From the NCBI GenBank assembly GCA_017881905.1, contig JADGQI010000141.1, forward strand, positions 1 through 46,385: a DNA stretch of 46,385 nucleotides, given 5' to 3'. This DNA is from Chloroflexota bacterium. GTDB taxonomy: Bacteria; Chloroflexota; Limnocylindria; Limnocylindrales; CSP1-4. A program made the translations under genes and the position numbers. Below are positions 6,983-15,951 of the stretch, in pieces; within the stretch, counting starts at the first letter, position 1, and every line of letters starts with the position of its first letter. The notes under the pieces are model-generated. The model was not told the origin of the DNA. It saw only the letters and a program-made list of their open reading frames with translations, and made no database searches.

Positions 6983-7927
6983 ATGGATGACGCGGCCGGC
7001 TACCGCCTGCTCGATATCGGCGACCTGCGCCGGTTGGAACGATTCGGGCCACGGACCGTCGACCGACCGGCCATCGCCGAGGGTGGCTTCCCCGTCCGAG
7101 ACCCTGGGGCGTGGACCACGGCCGATGTTCGGTTCGAACGCGACGACGACACGGGCACGGGTCGATGGATCGCGGTCGACCCGGCGGTGGAGACGCCCTG
7201 GTGCGCGTCGGTCGGCGGGCTGACCTTCGAGCTCCGACTGACACCCTCCGGCGGGATCGGTTGCTTCCCGGAACAGGCGCCGATCTGGGCCTGGCTGACC
7301 GACCGGGTGCGCGACGCCCGACAGGACTCCGGCGATCCCCCGTCCGCCGAAGCCGCCATCGAAGCCCCCGCCGGAGCCTCGACGGGTGATCCAGGATCGA
7401 CTCGAGGGCGGCCGGTCGAGATCCTCAACCTGTTCGCCCACACCGGCGGCTCGACGCTCGCCGCGGCCGCGGCCGGGGCGCGCGTCGTCCACGTCGACGC
7501 CGGGCGGCCGTCTCTCGCCTGGGCGCGCCGGAACGCCGAGCTCAACGACCTTGCCACCGCGCCGATCCGCTGGCTCGCCGACGACGCCGCGGCCTTCGTC
7601 CGGCGGGAGGCCCGGCGCGACCGGCGCTACGACGGCATCGTCCTCGATCCGCCGAGCTTCGGACACGGGCCCGGCGGCAACGCCTGGCGCCTGGCCGACG
7701 ACCTGCCGGACCTCCTGGCGGGGTGTGTCGGCGTCCTCGCCGGGGGTCCGGCGTTCGTCGTCCTGTCGGCCCACACCCCAGGTTTCGGTGCGGAACGGCT
7801 CGGTCAGGCCCTGGCGGACGCGCTCGGTCCGAGCCGCGCGGGGTCGATCGAGGTCGACGAGCTCGGCATCCCGTCCGATAGCGGTCGCGTCCTCGGGCTC
7901 GGCGCGGTCGCCCGGTGGACCCGATGA
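6983..7927 (+). CDS. SAM-dependent methyltransferase, RlmI/RlmK-like
   Basis: Class I methyltransferase of 314 aa, probably acting on 23S rRNA. The N-terminal half (to about residue 125) resembles the region before the SAM fold in RlmI-type enzymes. The Rossmann core has motif I EILNLFAHTGGSTLAAAAAG, the acidic loop VHVDAGRPSLAWARRNAELN and the catalytic-loop motif VLDPPSFGHGPGG. The C-terminus is FVVLSAHTPGF and ELGIPSDSGRVLGLG. It lacks a clear PUA domain, so the target base is uncertain. The next gene starts inside its stop (ATGA), giving a two-gene unit of RNA-modifying enzymes. Confidence 0.85.
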   Translation: MDDAAGYRLLDIGDLRRLERFGPRTVDRPAIAEGGFPVRDPGAWTTADVRFERDDDTGTGRWIAVDPAVETPWCASVGGLTFELRLTPSGGIGCFPEQAPIWAWLTDRVRDARQDSGDPPSAEAAIEAPAGASTGDPGSTRGRPVEILNLFAHTGGSTLAAAAAGARVVHVDAGRPSLAWARRNAELNDLATAPIRWLADDAAAFVRREARRDRRYDGIVLDPPSFGHGPGGNAWRLADDLPDLLAGCVGVLAGGPAFVVLSAHTPGFGAERLGQALADALGPSRAGSIEVDELGIPSDSGRVLGLGAVARWTR

Positions 7928-8742
7928 CGGGCCCGCGCGATCCGATCGCCAGCCCGACGAACCCCCGGGTCAGGGCCGCGGCTGCGCTGCGTGATCGCCG
8001 CGAACGGGACCTGACCGGACGGATCCTCATCGACGGCGCCCGGGAGCTGCTGCGCGCGCTCGATGCCGGGGTCGCGCTCGAGACACTGTTCGTGTGCCCA
8101 TCGCTGTGCCGATCGGCCGACTGCCACGAGCTGCTCCGACGGGTGGCTCCGGTGGATCGACGTCACGTGCCAGTGACAGAGGCCGCTTTCGCGAAGCTCG
8201 CCTTCGGGGATCGGGCGGAAGGCGTCGTCGGGGTGGCGCTCCGACCGGGCCTCGACCTCACGACTCTCGACCCGCCGGTCGCTCCGCTGCTGGTGGTCGT
8301 GGAGGCGGTGGAGAAGCCCGGGAACCTGGGCGCCATCCTCCGGACCGCCGATGCCGCCGGCGCGGACGGGCTGATCGCGGCCGATCCGATGACCGACCTG
8401 TTCAACCCGAACGCGATCCGCGCGAGCCTGGGCACGATCTTCAGCGTCCCGGTCGCGGCGGCGACGACCGCCGCCACGCTGGCCTGGCTGCGGTCGCGGG
8501 CGATCCGGGTCGTGGTCGCCCGGGTCGACGGACCGGAGCTCTACACGGAGACCGACCTCAGCGGGCCGATCGCGCTCGTCCTCGGCAGCGAGGCCGACGG
8601 GCTGACCCCGGCCTGGTCCGGTCCGGACGTCCAGGCGATCCGGCTGCCGATGAACGGCGTCGCCGACAGCCTGAACGTCTCGACCGCGGCGGCGGTCCTC
8701 CTGTACGAGGCTTGCCGACAGCGGTCGACGGTTCGGGGCTGA
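7924..8742 (+). CDS. TrmH/SpoU-family RNA 2'-O-methyltransferase
   Basis: SPOUT-fold (trefoil-knot) ribose methyltransferase, 272 aa. An N-terminal substrate-binding region contains SPTNPRVRAAAALRDRRERD and LIDGARELLRALDAG, typical of the 23S rRNA-type TsnR/RlmB group. The three SPOUT motifs are all visible: motif 1 VEKPGNLGAILRTADAAGAD, with the catalytic Arg of NLGAILRT; motif 2 ALVLGSEADGL; motif 3 IRLPMNGVADSLNVSTAAAV. The ATG at 7924 overlaps the preceding stop; an in-frame ATG three codons earlier (7915) is the alternative. The gene converges on the amidohydrolase with only 7 nt between stops. Confidence 0.93.
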   Translation: MTGPRDPIASPTNPRVRAAAALRDRRERDLTGRILIDGARELLRALDAGVALETLFVCPSLCRSADCHELLRRVAPVDRRHVPVTEAAFAKLAFGDRAEGVVGVALRPGLDLTTLDPPVAPLLVVVEAVEKPGNLGAILRTADAAGADGLIAADPMTDLFNPNAIRASLGTIFSVPVAAATTAATLAWLRSRAIRVVVARVDGPELYTETDLSGPIALVLGSEADGLTPAWSGPDVQAIRLPMNGVADSLNVSTAAAVLLYEACRQRSTVRG

Positions 8743-8749
8743 GCCCGGG

Positions 8750-10405
8750 TCAGGCTTCGAAGACCGTCCGACCATCCATCAGGACCAGGCGCGGCCGCGC
8801 CGTCGCGAGCGGTCCTCCGACGACGACCGGCTCGTCGAGGGCCCGAGACGGCAGGACGACGAGGTCCGCCCGATGCCCCGGCGTGAGCCGCCCCCGGTCC
8901 GCCTCGCCCGCGGCGAGGGCAGCGTCGAGGCAGGCCGCTCGGAGCGCCCGGGCAAGGGTCAGCGACTCGTGGATGCCGAAGGCCGGCGTGCCGGACGGCC
9001 ACGAGGTGTCTGCCCGGGTCACCGCGATCGCGATCCCGGGCCATGGATCGAACGGCTCGACCGGTGCGTCGGTCCCGAACGGGATAAGGGCGCCCGAGTC
9101 GGCCAGCGACCGCCAGCGGTAGCTCGACGGCTCCGCCCGCGAGCCCCACAGGCGACGGGCCTGCGCAGCGTCGCTCCGAAGGTGGACCGGTTGGATCGAG
9201 GCCGCGATGCCGAGCCGCGAGAACCGCGGCAGGTCGGCCGGATCGATGAGCTGGACGTGCTCGACACGCGGGATGAGGGGATGACGCCCGGCGTGCGGTC
9301 CAAGAGCGTCGAGCGCCGCCCGCAGGCCCGCGTCACCGATCGCATGGATCTGTGTCGCGATCCCGGCGTCGGCGGCCCGGGCGGCCAGATCCGCGAGGAC
9401 CGACGGCCGGGTGGTGAAGATGCCTCGCTCGCGACCGCGACCGAGCGGTCGGTCGGGTTCGACGCTGAAGGGCTCGAGCAGGGCGGCCGTCCTCGACCCG
9501 AGCGAGCCGTCGGCGAACAGCTTCAGCCAGCCGACTCGCGCTCGACCGTCCGGTGCCGAGCCTAGGGGCATCCCGCTTCGAAGCCCTCGGTCCTTGGCCG
9601 TCTCGAGCGCGTCCTGGCGCAGGCTCGCGTGGACCCGGAGCGGGAGTCCTCCGGCGTCGTCCAACCGCGCGTAGGCGGCGAAGGCGCGGCTCAGTGCGGC
9701 ATCCGCGACGAGGTCGCCCGGATCGTGGACCGCCACCACCCCGAGTGACAGCAGTTCGCGTGCGACCCGGGGGATCACGGCGACAAGGTCGTCCGCGGAG
9801 GGTGGAGGGATCCGTCCGGCGACCATCCCCGCGGCGGCCTCATTGACGACGCCGGTCGGCGTGCCGTCAGGCCGGCGCCGGATCTCGCCGCCGTCCGGGT
9901 CGGGCGTCCCCGGACCGATCCCGGCTAGCTCGAACGCGGCTCGACTGGTCCACAGCGAGTGGTGGTCGTGCGCCCAGAGCGCGATCGCGCGACCGGGAGC
10001 GGTCTCCTCGAGGTCGTCGGCGGTCGGCCAGCCACCCCACCGATCCGAGTCCCAGCCGTGGCCGAGAAGCCATGCCGCTGGGTCCGCCAGCGCGAGGTGT
10101 GCTTCCCGGATCCGCGCGAGACCGACGGCGATGGTCTGGTCGCGCGACAGATCCAGCTGCGAGGCCGCGACCGACGTCTCGGCGAGATGGAGATGGGCGT
10201 CGGTCATGCCGGGGATCGCGACCTCATCGGGTCCGAGGACGAGCCGTCCGGTCCGATGGTCGACCGCCGCCTGAACGTCGGCGCGTGAGCCGGCCGCCAC
10301 GACCCGGCTCCCCGCGATCCCGATCGCCTCGACCCAGCCGAACCCGGCGTCGCCGGCCAGTGTGGCGATCCGCCCCTCCACGATCAGGTCGGTCCGGCCG
10401 CTCAT
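8750..10405 (-). CDS. Amidohydrolase, YtcJ-like (Amidohydro_3)
   Basis: Metal-dependent hydrolase of the amidohydrolase superfamily, 551 aa, cytoplasmic, substrate unknown. An N-terminal beta-sandwich piece (DLIVEGRIATLAG) precedes the metal site MTDAHLHLAETS (HxH). Further ligands are likely in WLKLFADGSLGSRTAALLEP (carbamylated Lys region), ATQIHAIGDAG, RVEHVQLID and FGTDAPVEPFDPWPGIAIAV (Asp). The end, GHRADLVVLPSRAL, returns to the sandwich. The start ATG at 10405 overlaps the asparaginase stop (ATGA), so the two are translated together, which suggests a shared amide or amino-acid catabolic job. YtcJ relatives are often annotated as exoenzyme regulatory proteins without evidence. Confidence 0.9.
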   Translation of the reverse strand: MSGRTDLIVEGRIATLAGDAGFGWVEAIGIAGSRVVAAGSRADVQAAVDHRTGRLVLGPDEVAIPGMTDAHLHLAETSVAASQLDLSRDQTIAVGLARIREAHLALADPAAWLLGHGWDSDRWGGWPTADDLEETAPGRAIALWAHDHHSLWTSRAAFELAGIGPGTPDPDGGEIRRRPDGTPTGVVNEAAAGMVAGRIPPPSADDLVAVIPRVARELLSLGVVAVHDPGDLVADAALSRAFAAYARLDDAGGLPLRVHASLRQDALETAKDRGLRSGMPLGSAPDGRARVGWLKLFADGSLGSRTAALLEPFSVEPDRPLGRGRERGIFTTRPSVLADLAARAADAGIATQIHAIGDAGLRAALDALGPHAGRHPLIPRVEHVQLIDPADLPRFSRLGIAASIQPVHLRSDAAQARRLWGSRAEPSSYRWRSLADSGALIPFGTDAPVEPFDPWPGIAIAVTRADTSWPSGTPAFGIHESLTLARALRAACLDAALAAGEADRGRLTPGHRADLVVLPSRALDEPVVVGGPLATARPRLVLMDGRTVFEA

Positions 10406-11412
10406 CCCGAGTCGGCGGGGGTCGGCGGTCCGGCCACGAACCGCGCGAGTCGGTCGCCCCGCAACCCTGCCCCCAGACCGACGGCGAGGGCGATCCGCGC
10501 CTTGGGTGCGGTCAGCGTCCCGGCGAGCATGGCGCCCGCCCGGATCCAGGTCGCGCCGCCACCCGGGAACGCATACCCGGTCCCGGCCGGTCCCGCCGGG
10601 GCCCGACTCGCCAGCACCACCGGGATCCCGGCCGCGATCGCCCGCTGACCGGCCGCCAGGAGCTCCGGGGACGTGTTCCCCGAGCCGGTCGCCGCGACCA
10701 CGATCCCGGCCGGACGCAACCCGATCGCGGCATCGAGGATCGCCGCATCCATCCCGACGGTCGCGGTCACGATCGGGATCGGCTCGGCAAGGGATGTCGC
10801 GCCGACGGGCTCGCGACGAGGACCGCGCGGCCGCTCGACCACGACGGTTCCAGCGTCGATCCGGCCCAGTCGGCCGAGGTTGAGGCTGCGGAACGTATCG
10901 ATCGCCGTGGCATGCGTCTTCGTGACGTCGTCGGCGGGCTCGATCGTCGCGGCGAGCACGACGACCACGCCCATCCCGACGAGGTCGGTCGACGCGGCAG
11001 CCGTCACGGCGTCGCGGAGGTTGGCGGGGCCGTCGTAGTCGGGGGCGGACGCGTTGCGCATCGCGCCGGTCACCACGATGGGTTTGGGCGAGTCGACCAG
11101 GAGATCGAGGGCGAACGATGTCTCCTCGATCGTGTCGGTGCCCTGGACCAGGACCAGCCCGTCGTTCCGGTGGTCGGCCAGGAGCCCTTCGACTACCCGA
11201 GCGATCGCGGACACGTCGGTGAAGGTCCAGTGACTCGCCGGCTTTCGCCCGTGATCGATCGCGACGACGTCCGCGATGGCATCGAGCCCCGGCGTCCGGG
11301 CCAGGATCGCCGCGCCGTCGAGTGCCGGCACGGCGCCGCCCGCCACCGGATCGACGACCATGCTGATCGTCCCACCGGTGAACACGACGGCAAGCCGCCT
11401 CAGCGCACCCAC
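10402..11412 (-). CDS. L-asparaginase family protein
   Basis: Hydrolyses L-asparagine to aspartate and ammonia; 336 aa, normal for the bacterial type I/II family, and with no signal peptide, so probably cytoplasmic. The first active-site motif is VVFTGGTISM (nucleophilic Thr in TGGTI). The second is LVLVQGTDTIEETSFAL with the Thr-Asp pair, then PIVVTGAMRNASAPDYDGPANL. The C-domain has GIVVAATGSGNTSPELL and VVLASRAP. The GTG at 11412 overlaps the upstream glycosyltransferase gene by 13 bp and has AGGGAG very close to it, so the start is not secure, but no other start gives a full N-terminal strand. Confidence 0.92.
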   Translation of the reverse strand: MGALRRLAVVFTGGTISMVVDPVAGGAVPALDGAAILARTPGLDAIADVVAIDHGRKPASHWTFTDVSAIARVVEGLLADHRNDGLVLVQGTDTIEETSFALDLLVDSPKPIVVTGAMRNASAPDYDGPANLRDAVTAAASTDLVGMGVVVVLAATIEPADDVTKTHATAIDTFRSLNLGRLGRIDAGTVVVERPRGPRREPVGATSLAEPIPIVTATVGMDAAILDAAIGLRPAGIVVAATGSGNTSPELLAAGQRAIAAGIPVVLASRAPAGPAGTGYAFPGGGATWIRAGAMLAGTLTAPKARIALAVGLGAGLRGDRLARFVAGPPTPADSG

Positions 11413-12749
11413 TCTCCCTGGCCACCTCCGACATGCGGCATCTTCTCGTAGCCGACGCTCCCCCGCCGGGACGCCAGGCGCCACATCGCGCCCGGGATCG
11501 CGCCGAGCCAGATCGCGTCGAACAGGCCGACGCGAAGCGCCCGCCGGGCGCGCGGGCCGGGCGGGATCGGTTCGCCGCCCGCGTCGGCCTCCCAGCGGAG
11601 GCCGTCCCACGCCAGGACGCTGCCGACGGCCAGGTACGTGCCGACGAGGACGATCGCCGGTGTCGGGCGACGGCGGAGGAGCCCACCACCGACCGCGCCG
11701 AGGATGAGGGGTGCGATCGCGAGCTGACCGGCGTACGTCGCGAAGTCGGCGCGCGCATACCAGCCGAGGCGCCGGCTGCGCAGGACCGCCGGGCCGTGCT
11801 CGAAGACCCGGCGCAGGCCGCCCTCCGCCCAGCGCAGTCGCTGCTGCCACAACGCGGCGACGCTGCGGACCGGCTCCTCCCAGACCTCGGCGTCGATCGC
11901 CCAGGCCACCCGGACGCCGGCTCGAGCGGCGAGCCGGCTCGACAGGTCGAGGTCCTCGGTCAGCGCCTCCGCCCGCCATCCTCCGACCGAGGCGAGCAGA
12001 TCGCGTCGGACCACGATCCCGTTGCCACGGAACTCCGAGCAGCCGCCGAGCGCCCAGCGTCCGCGCTGGATCACCCCATCGAGGGTCTGCTCGTCCGCCT
12101 GCGCGCCGGCCAGCCAGCCGGCGTCCGCGTCGATCACCCGGCGGCGGGCGGTGACCGCACCGGCGCCGGCCTCGACGTACGTGGCCAGCCGGCGCAGGAA
12201 CGGCGGGCCGATGCGTGCATCCGCATCGAGCACGACGATCACGTCACCGCGACAGGCCTCGGGCTGGACGGCGGTCAATGCGGCGCCCTTACCGTCGGGC
12301 AGGTCCGGCCCGTCACGCCGAACGACCGTCGTGATGGCCCCGATCCCAGCTTCGTGCGCCGCCGCGAGCACCGCGGCTCCTGTCCCGTCGTCGGACCGGT
12401 CGTCGATGACGACGAGGTCGAACAGGGGCGATCCGTCGGTCGCTCGATGGTCCTGGGCGGCGACGTCGCGAACGAGCGCACCGACCACGCCGGCCTCCGC
12501 GCGGGCCGCGACGAGGACCGTGAACGTGCAGCTCGCCGCGCCCGGATCGAGCGGCGGCGCACCGGGAGCGATCGGCGGTCGGCGACTCGCCAGCGCCAGC
12601 GGCAGGACGTAGCCACCCGCGATCGTCGCCGCCAATGCGACCAGGCGCCGAGCCCCGCCGACGGACCCGGCCGCGGTCCCGCAGGCGATCCCTCCACCGA
12701 GGACCCCGAGGGACACCAACCGCCAGGCGGTCGGCGTCCGATCAGGCAC
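11400..12749 (-). CDS. Membrane-bound family 2 glycosyltransferase
   Basis: Processive-type GT2 enzyme, 449 aa, that probably polymerises or exports a cell-surface sugar. Two N-terminal membrane segments (about 12-55) precede the GT-A domain: TFTVLVAARAEAGVVGALVR, DLVVIDDRSDDGTG (nucleotide site), GKGAAL, VIVVLDADARIGPPFLRRL (DxD metal site), ALTEDLDLSSRLAARAG and QQRLRWAEGGLRRVFEHG (QxxRW acceptor motif). At least two further membrane helices follow (ATYAGQLAIAPLILGAVGG, AIVLVGTYLAVGSVLAWDG). The arrangement is that of poly-GlcNAc or cellulose-like synthases, but the donor and acceptor cannot be told. Its gene overlaps the MFS gene by 8 bp. Confidence 0.9.
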   Translation of the reverse strand: MPDRTPTAWRLVSLGVLGGGIACGTAAGSVGGARRLVALAATIAGGYVLPLALASRRPPIAPGAPPLDPGAASCTFTVLVAARAEAGVVGALVRDVAAQDHRATDGSPLFDLVVIDDRSDDGTGAAVLAAAHEAGIGAITTVVRRDGPDLPDGKGAALTAVQPEACRGDVIVVLDADARIGPPFLRRLATYVEAGAGAVTARRRVIDADAGWLAGAQADEQTLDGVIQRGRWALGGCSEFRGNGIVVRRDLLASVGGWRAEALTEDLDLSSRLAARAGVRVAWAIDAEVWEEPVRSVAALWQQRLRWAEGGLRRVFEHGPAVLRSRRLGWYARADFATYAGQLAIAPLILGAVGGGLLRRRPTPAIVLVGTYLAVGSVLAWDGLRWEADAGGEPIPPGPRARRALRVGLFDAIWLGAIPGAMWRLASRRGSVGYEKMPHVGGGQGEWVR

Positions 12750-14235
12750 TGGCGTCGGCGGACGCTGCCGGGTGGGGACGGTGGGCGACGACCGACACGA
12801 CTCCGGTCAGCGTCACGGCCAGACCGACGACCACGAGCACGACCGTCGTCCCGAAGTTATCCGACAACGGGCCGACGATGATGATCGGCACGAAGCTGGC
12901 GACCGAAACGAGCATGTTCAAGACGCCGAAGACCCGGCCCCGGACCTCCTCCGGGAGTTCCTCTTGCAGGCCGACCTGGGCCGGGATCGCGACGAGGGCG
13001 TAGGCGATCCCGGCCAGGAACCCGATCCCGACGACGACCGCCAGCAGGGACACCATGCCCGAGACGTCGACCGGGCTGATGGACTCGGCACGCTGGAGGA
13101 AGCGGGTGATCGGACCGGCGGCGGACAGGGCGGTCAGGAGGACCCCGAGTCCGACCAGACCGCCCTCCATCACGCGGCGTCGCGGGAAGTACTTGCCGTA
13201 GCTGTTCAGCAGCAGGATGCCCGTCACGATCCCCATCCCGAGCGGGAGGACGACGACCACGAAGTCCTTGGGGGCGAGACCCAGGGCGTCCGTGGCGAAG
13301 GCCGGGCCGAGGACCCCGAGAACGCCGATGAGTGACGCCGTGACCCCCAGGTAGATCAGGGACCAGCTGATGTTCCGATGCGCCCGGATGTAGCTGAACC
13401 CCTCGCGCAGCTCGGCCACGATGGTGGCGACGGCCCGCTCGGTGTCCCTGGCGGCCAGCCCGGACTTCGTGCCGGGGACGGACGGCAGGATGATCGTGAA
13501 GACCGACGCCACGAGGTACAGGCCGGCCACGGTCAGGATCAGCGCCTCGGGCCCGGCCAGGTTGACGACGAGCGGGCCGAGGAACGCGAAGCCGAGCGCG
13601 AATGCCGCGTTCTGGGTGAACGTGAACAGGCCGTTCGCGGCCAGCAGCTGTCGCCGCTCGACGAGGACCGGGATCATCGCGGCCTCGGCCGGAGCGAAGA
13701 ACGTCGTGACCGTCGAGATGGCGATGTTCAGGATGAAGATCGCCAGGACGTTCCCCGAGGCGACGTAGACGAGGGCGAAGAAGACCGCCCGGAGCAGGTT
13801 GGTCACGATCAGGATCACCCGGCGATCGAGCCGGTCGACGTAGACGCCGGCGATCGCCGAGAAGAACACCGCCGGCGCCAGGAAGGTGAGCAGCAGCAGG
13901 CTGACCGCGGAGTTCGACTTCGTGGCGGAGTAGATGAGGACGGTCAGGCCGTACACGACCATGTTGCCGCCGATCTGGGTCGATGCCTGCGACAGCCACA
14001 GGAGGAGGAAGTTGCGGTTCCTCAGGACGGCCAGCGCGTTCGAGCTGCCGCCGTCGGCCGGCTCATCCTCCGCCGGGTCGTAGTGGGCGCCCTCGCGGTT
14101 CGTCGTCGCGTCGTCGTCGGGCGCCATCAGACCGTGCCCGTCCGAGGCCGGGGGCGTCCCGATCGACGACAGCGGCGGCGGAGGGATGGTGGAGCGCTCG
14201 GGCGGGTGCAGGAGCTCGGCGTCCCGTTCGGTCAC
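12742..14235 (-). CDS. MFS transporter (DHA3-like multidrug efflux type)
   Basis: Twelve-helix major facilitator of 497 aa. A soluble acidic N-terminus (about 1-65) leads to LRNRNFLLLWLSQASTQIGG, the typical start of the DHA3 (macrolide/enterobactin efflux) group. The loop 2-3 motif is reduced to GVYVDRLDRRVILIVTNLLR. The segment FFAPAEAAMIPVLVERRQLLAANGL is the characteristic second signature of this group. The second half carries QEELPEEVRGRVFGVLNM, also typical. Substrate unknown. The GTG start overlaps the DUF951 stop as GTGA, and its end overlaps the GT2 start. Confidence 0.9.
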   Translation of the reverse strand: MTERDAELLHPPERSTIPPPPLSSIGTPPASDGHGLMAPDDDATTNREGAHYDPAEDEPADGGSSNALAVLRNRNFLLLWLSQASTQIGGNMVVYGLTVLIYSATKSNSAVSLLLLTFLAPAVFFSAIAGVYVDRLDRRVILIVTNLLRAVFFALVYVASGNVLAIFILNIAISTVTTFFAPAEAAMIPVLVERRQLLAANGLFTFTQNAAFALGFAFLGPLVVNLAGPEALILTVAGLYLVASVFTIILPSVPGTKSGLAARDTERAVATIVAELREGFSYIRAHRNISWSLIYLGVTASLIGVLGVLGPAFATDALGLAPKDFVVVVLPLGMGIVTGILLLNSYGKYFPRRRVMEGGLVGLGVLLTALSAAGPITRFLQRAESISPVDVSGMVSLLAVVVGIGFLAGIAYALVAIPAQVGLQEELPEEVRGRVFGVLNMLVSVASFVPIIIVGPLSDNFGTTVVLVVVGLAVTLTGVVSVVAHRPHPAASADASA

Positions 14236-14483
14236 GTCGCGGTGTCCCGTGGGCGCGGGATGACGGCCTCGCTCCGAGCGATGTCGCCCCGTGACTCGAA
14301 GCCCACCAGCCGACGCTCGACCGCGGACCGGGCGAAGAGGACATGGCGTGCGCATGTCGTGCACCGCAGGCCGAGGTCCGCGCCGAGGCGGTCGATCAGC
14401 CAGGTCGACCCGCCGCACGGGTGCGGCCGGCGCAGCCTGACGACGTCACCCAGCAGGAACGGGATCGGCCGGCGCTCAGTCAT
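14232..14483 (-). CDS. DUF951 family small protein
   Basis: An 83-aa protein whose first 60 residues match the DUF951 fold: LLGDVVRLRRPHPCGGSTW (compare the family's GD-V-x-KKPHPCG), DRLGADLGLRCTTCARHVLF and RSAVERRLVG. The three conserved cysteines (HPCG and CTTC) could bind metal. The family is found mainly in Firmicutes and relatives and has no known function; in other genomes it often lies near the chromosome-partition or ychF region. Here it lies 27 nt downstream of a DUF881 gene and its stop overlaps the MFS start. A tail of about 20 residues is unlike the family. Confidence 0.85.
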   Translation of the reverse strand: MTERRPIPFLLGDVVRLRRPHPCGGSTWLIDRLGADLGLRCTTCARHVLFARSAVERRLVGFESRGDIARSEAVIPRPRDTAT

Positions 14484-14510
14484 CTGCGGTTCGCATCGGC
14501 CGGGAGGGTA

Positions 14511-15185
14511 TCAGAGCCGGGGCGTGCCGTGCGCCGGGAGGAGGTCCCGGGTCGTCCCCGGGATCTCGACGACGTCGACCGGCAGCACGGTGATCTGGAC
14601 CTGCGGATACGTCGCCGCGAGCTGGGCCACGATGCCGCCGGCACGGGTGAGCGAGCCGGTCAGCGTCGCGGGGTTGCCGAGCGCGGTGATCTCGAACCCG
14701 TCGGACAGGGCGGTGTTCTCGACGGACAGCGCACCGGGCGGCCCCGCCACGACCGTCCCGGGCACGACCCGGGTGTCGGCGACCGCCAGCGCCTCGGCCC
14801 CGGCGTTGTGCAGCTCGTTGAGCAGGTCCTGGACGCCGGCCCCGGCGATCATCCCGTCGACGGTCACCCGGACCCCCGTGCCGGTCACGGCGTCGAGCCC
14901 CGTCCAGGCTCGAACGCGCGCGAGGTCGAGGCGGAGCTGGTCCACGGACGACTCGCCGCGCGACCGGGCGCCCTGGAGGTCCGCCAGCTCGCGCTCGGTC
15001 GTGGCGATCTCGGTCCGAAGCTGATCGTTCCGGGTGTTGAGGTTGGCGACGAGGACCGTCAGGTTCTGGGCGGACAGCGCCTCGAGTCCGGTCCCGATCG
15101 ACTGCGATCGGAGCTGGACGACGACCAGCAGCCCGAGCAGCATCGTGACCGCAGCGATCGTGAGCTGGCTGTTGCGTTTGCGCAT
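14511..15185 (-). CDS. DUF881 family membrane-anchored protein (second copy)
   Basis: A 224-aa protein with one N-terminal membrane segment (LTIAAVTMLLGLLVVVQLRS) and a coiled coil (about 40-75, TRNDQLRTEIATTERELADLQ). The DUF881 globular domain follows (TGTGVRVTVDGMIAGAGVQDLLNELHNAGAEALAV in pieces, then DGFEITALGNPATL). The family (YlxW/YlxX in Bacillus) lies near cell-division genes in many Gram-positives and is thought to act outside the membrane, but the mechanism is unknown. The start ATG is 4 nt after the stop of the paralogous gene upstream, so the pair is co-translated. The C-terminal VQITVLPVDVVEIPG matches the predicted ACT-like end. Confidence 0.88.
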   Translation of the reverse strand: MRKRNSQLTIAAVTMLLGLLVVVQLRSQSIGTGLEALSAQNLTVLVANLNTRNDQLRTEIATTERELADLQGARSRGESSVDQLRLDLARVRAWTGLDAVTGTGVRVTVDGMIAGAGVQDLLNELHNAGAEALAVADTRVVPGTVVAGPPGALSVENTALSDGFEITALGNPATLTGSLTRAGGIVAQLAATYPQVQITVLPVDVVEIPGTTRDLLPAHGTPRL

Positions 15186-15189
15186 GGCG

Positions 15190-15951
15190 TCAGGGACCCG
15201 GGCTCGGCGCCGGGACGACCGGTCGCGAGTAGCGCAGGTTGATGGTCCCGGCGTAGGCCGGGATGAGCACGTCCTTGGGCTCGGCGAAGCCGACCTGAAG
15301 ACCGAACGCTTCGACCCGCATCCGGATGAAGTCCCGGAAGCCGGCCGAGCCGTTGACCTGGTCGAACAGGTCGGACGGCCCGATGGCCGAGATCTGGTAC
15401 GGCGGCGACAGGTACGCGGCGTTGAGCAGCACCGACCCACCGATGTCGATGATCGCCGTCGCCGACGTCACCCGCTCGCCGTTGACGGAGACCGCCTCAG
15501 CGCCGGACAACCAGAGCTCCTCGACGACGGTCCGGATGTCCCGCGCGGAGACGAGGTAGTCGGTCGGGTTGCCGCCCGGTGGCACGACGTTGGTCGAGTC
15601 GCGGAGCTGGAGGACGAGCCCGGGCCCCTGGAGCGCCGTCAGGCCCGCCTCGATCCGTGCCTGCCGCAGTTGGTCGTCGAGCTGCTGGACGGCCGCGGCG
15701 CTGCCCTGGCCCTGCGTCTCCACGCCCTGGATCGACGCGCGCAGGTCGAGCAGGCGCTGCTTGAGCGCGTCCTGCTGGGTCTGGAGACCCTGCGCCGTCT
15801 CGACCAGCGGCACCCGTTCATTCGTGGCGTAGCTGACCCGGGGCGTCTCGCTCCTGAGCTGGGCCGCGATCAGGAAGCCCAGCGACAGGAGTGCGACGCC
15901 GAGGGTGATCTGCCAACCCGCGATCGATCGGAATCTGGTCGCGACACTCAC
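15190..15951 (-). CDS. DUF881 family membrane-anchored protein (first copy)
   Basis: A 253-aa paralogue of the downstream gene. The layout is an N-terminal membrane helix (WQITLGVALLSLGFLIAAQL), a long coiled coil (about 45-95, QGLQTQQDALKQRLLDLRAS), and a DUF881 domain with GLTALQGPGLVLQLRDS, DIRTVVEELWLSGAEAVSVNG, QISAIGPSDLFDQ and the C-terminal VGFAEPKDVLIPAYAG. It is extracytoplasmic by topology. Its ATG overlaps the stop of the HExxH peptidase gene (ATGA). Tandem DUF881 genes of this kind are usual in Actinobacteria and Chloroflexota; the two proteins may form a heteromer. Confidence 0.9.
   Translation of the reverse strand: MSVATRFRSIAGWQITLGVALLSLGFLIAAQLRSETPRVSYATNERVPLVETAQGLQTQQDALKQRLLDLRASIQGVETQGQGSAAAVQQLDDQLRQARIEAGLTALQGPGLVLQLRDSTNVVPPGGNPTDYLVSARDIRTVVEELWLSGAEAVSVNGERVTSATAIIDIGGSVLLNAAYLSPPYQISAIGPSDLFDQVNGSAGFRDFIRMRVEAFGLQVGFAEPKDVLIPAYAGTINLRYSRPVVPAPSPGP

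Noticed and set aside
8750-11758. One 1002-residue protein on the minus strand
   Set aside because: Only the last 551 residues (from 10405) are the amidohydrolase; the preceding part runs out of frame through the asparaginase and GT2 genes and has no protein character.
13378-15024. 548-codon plus-strand open frame
   Set aside because: Antisense to the MFS, DUF951 and DUF881 genes, which have clear membrane and family features.
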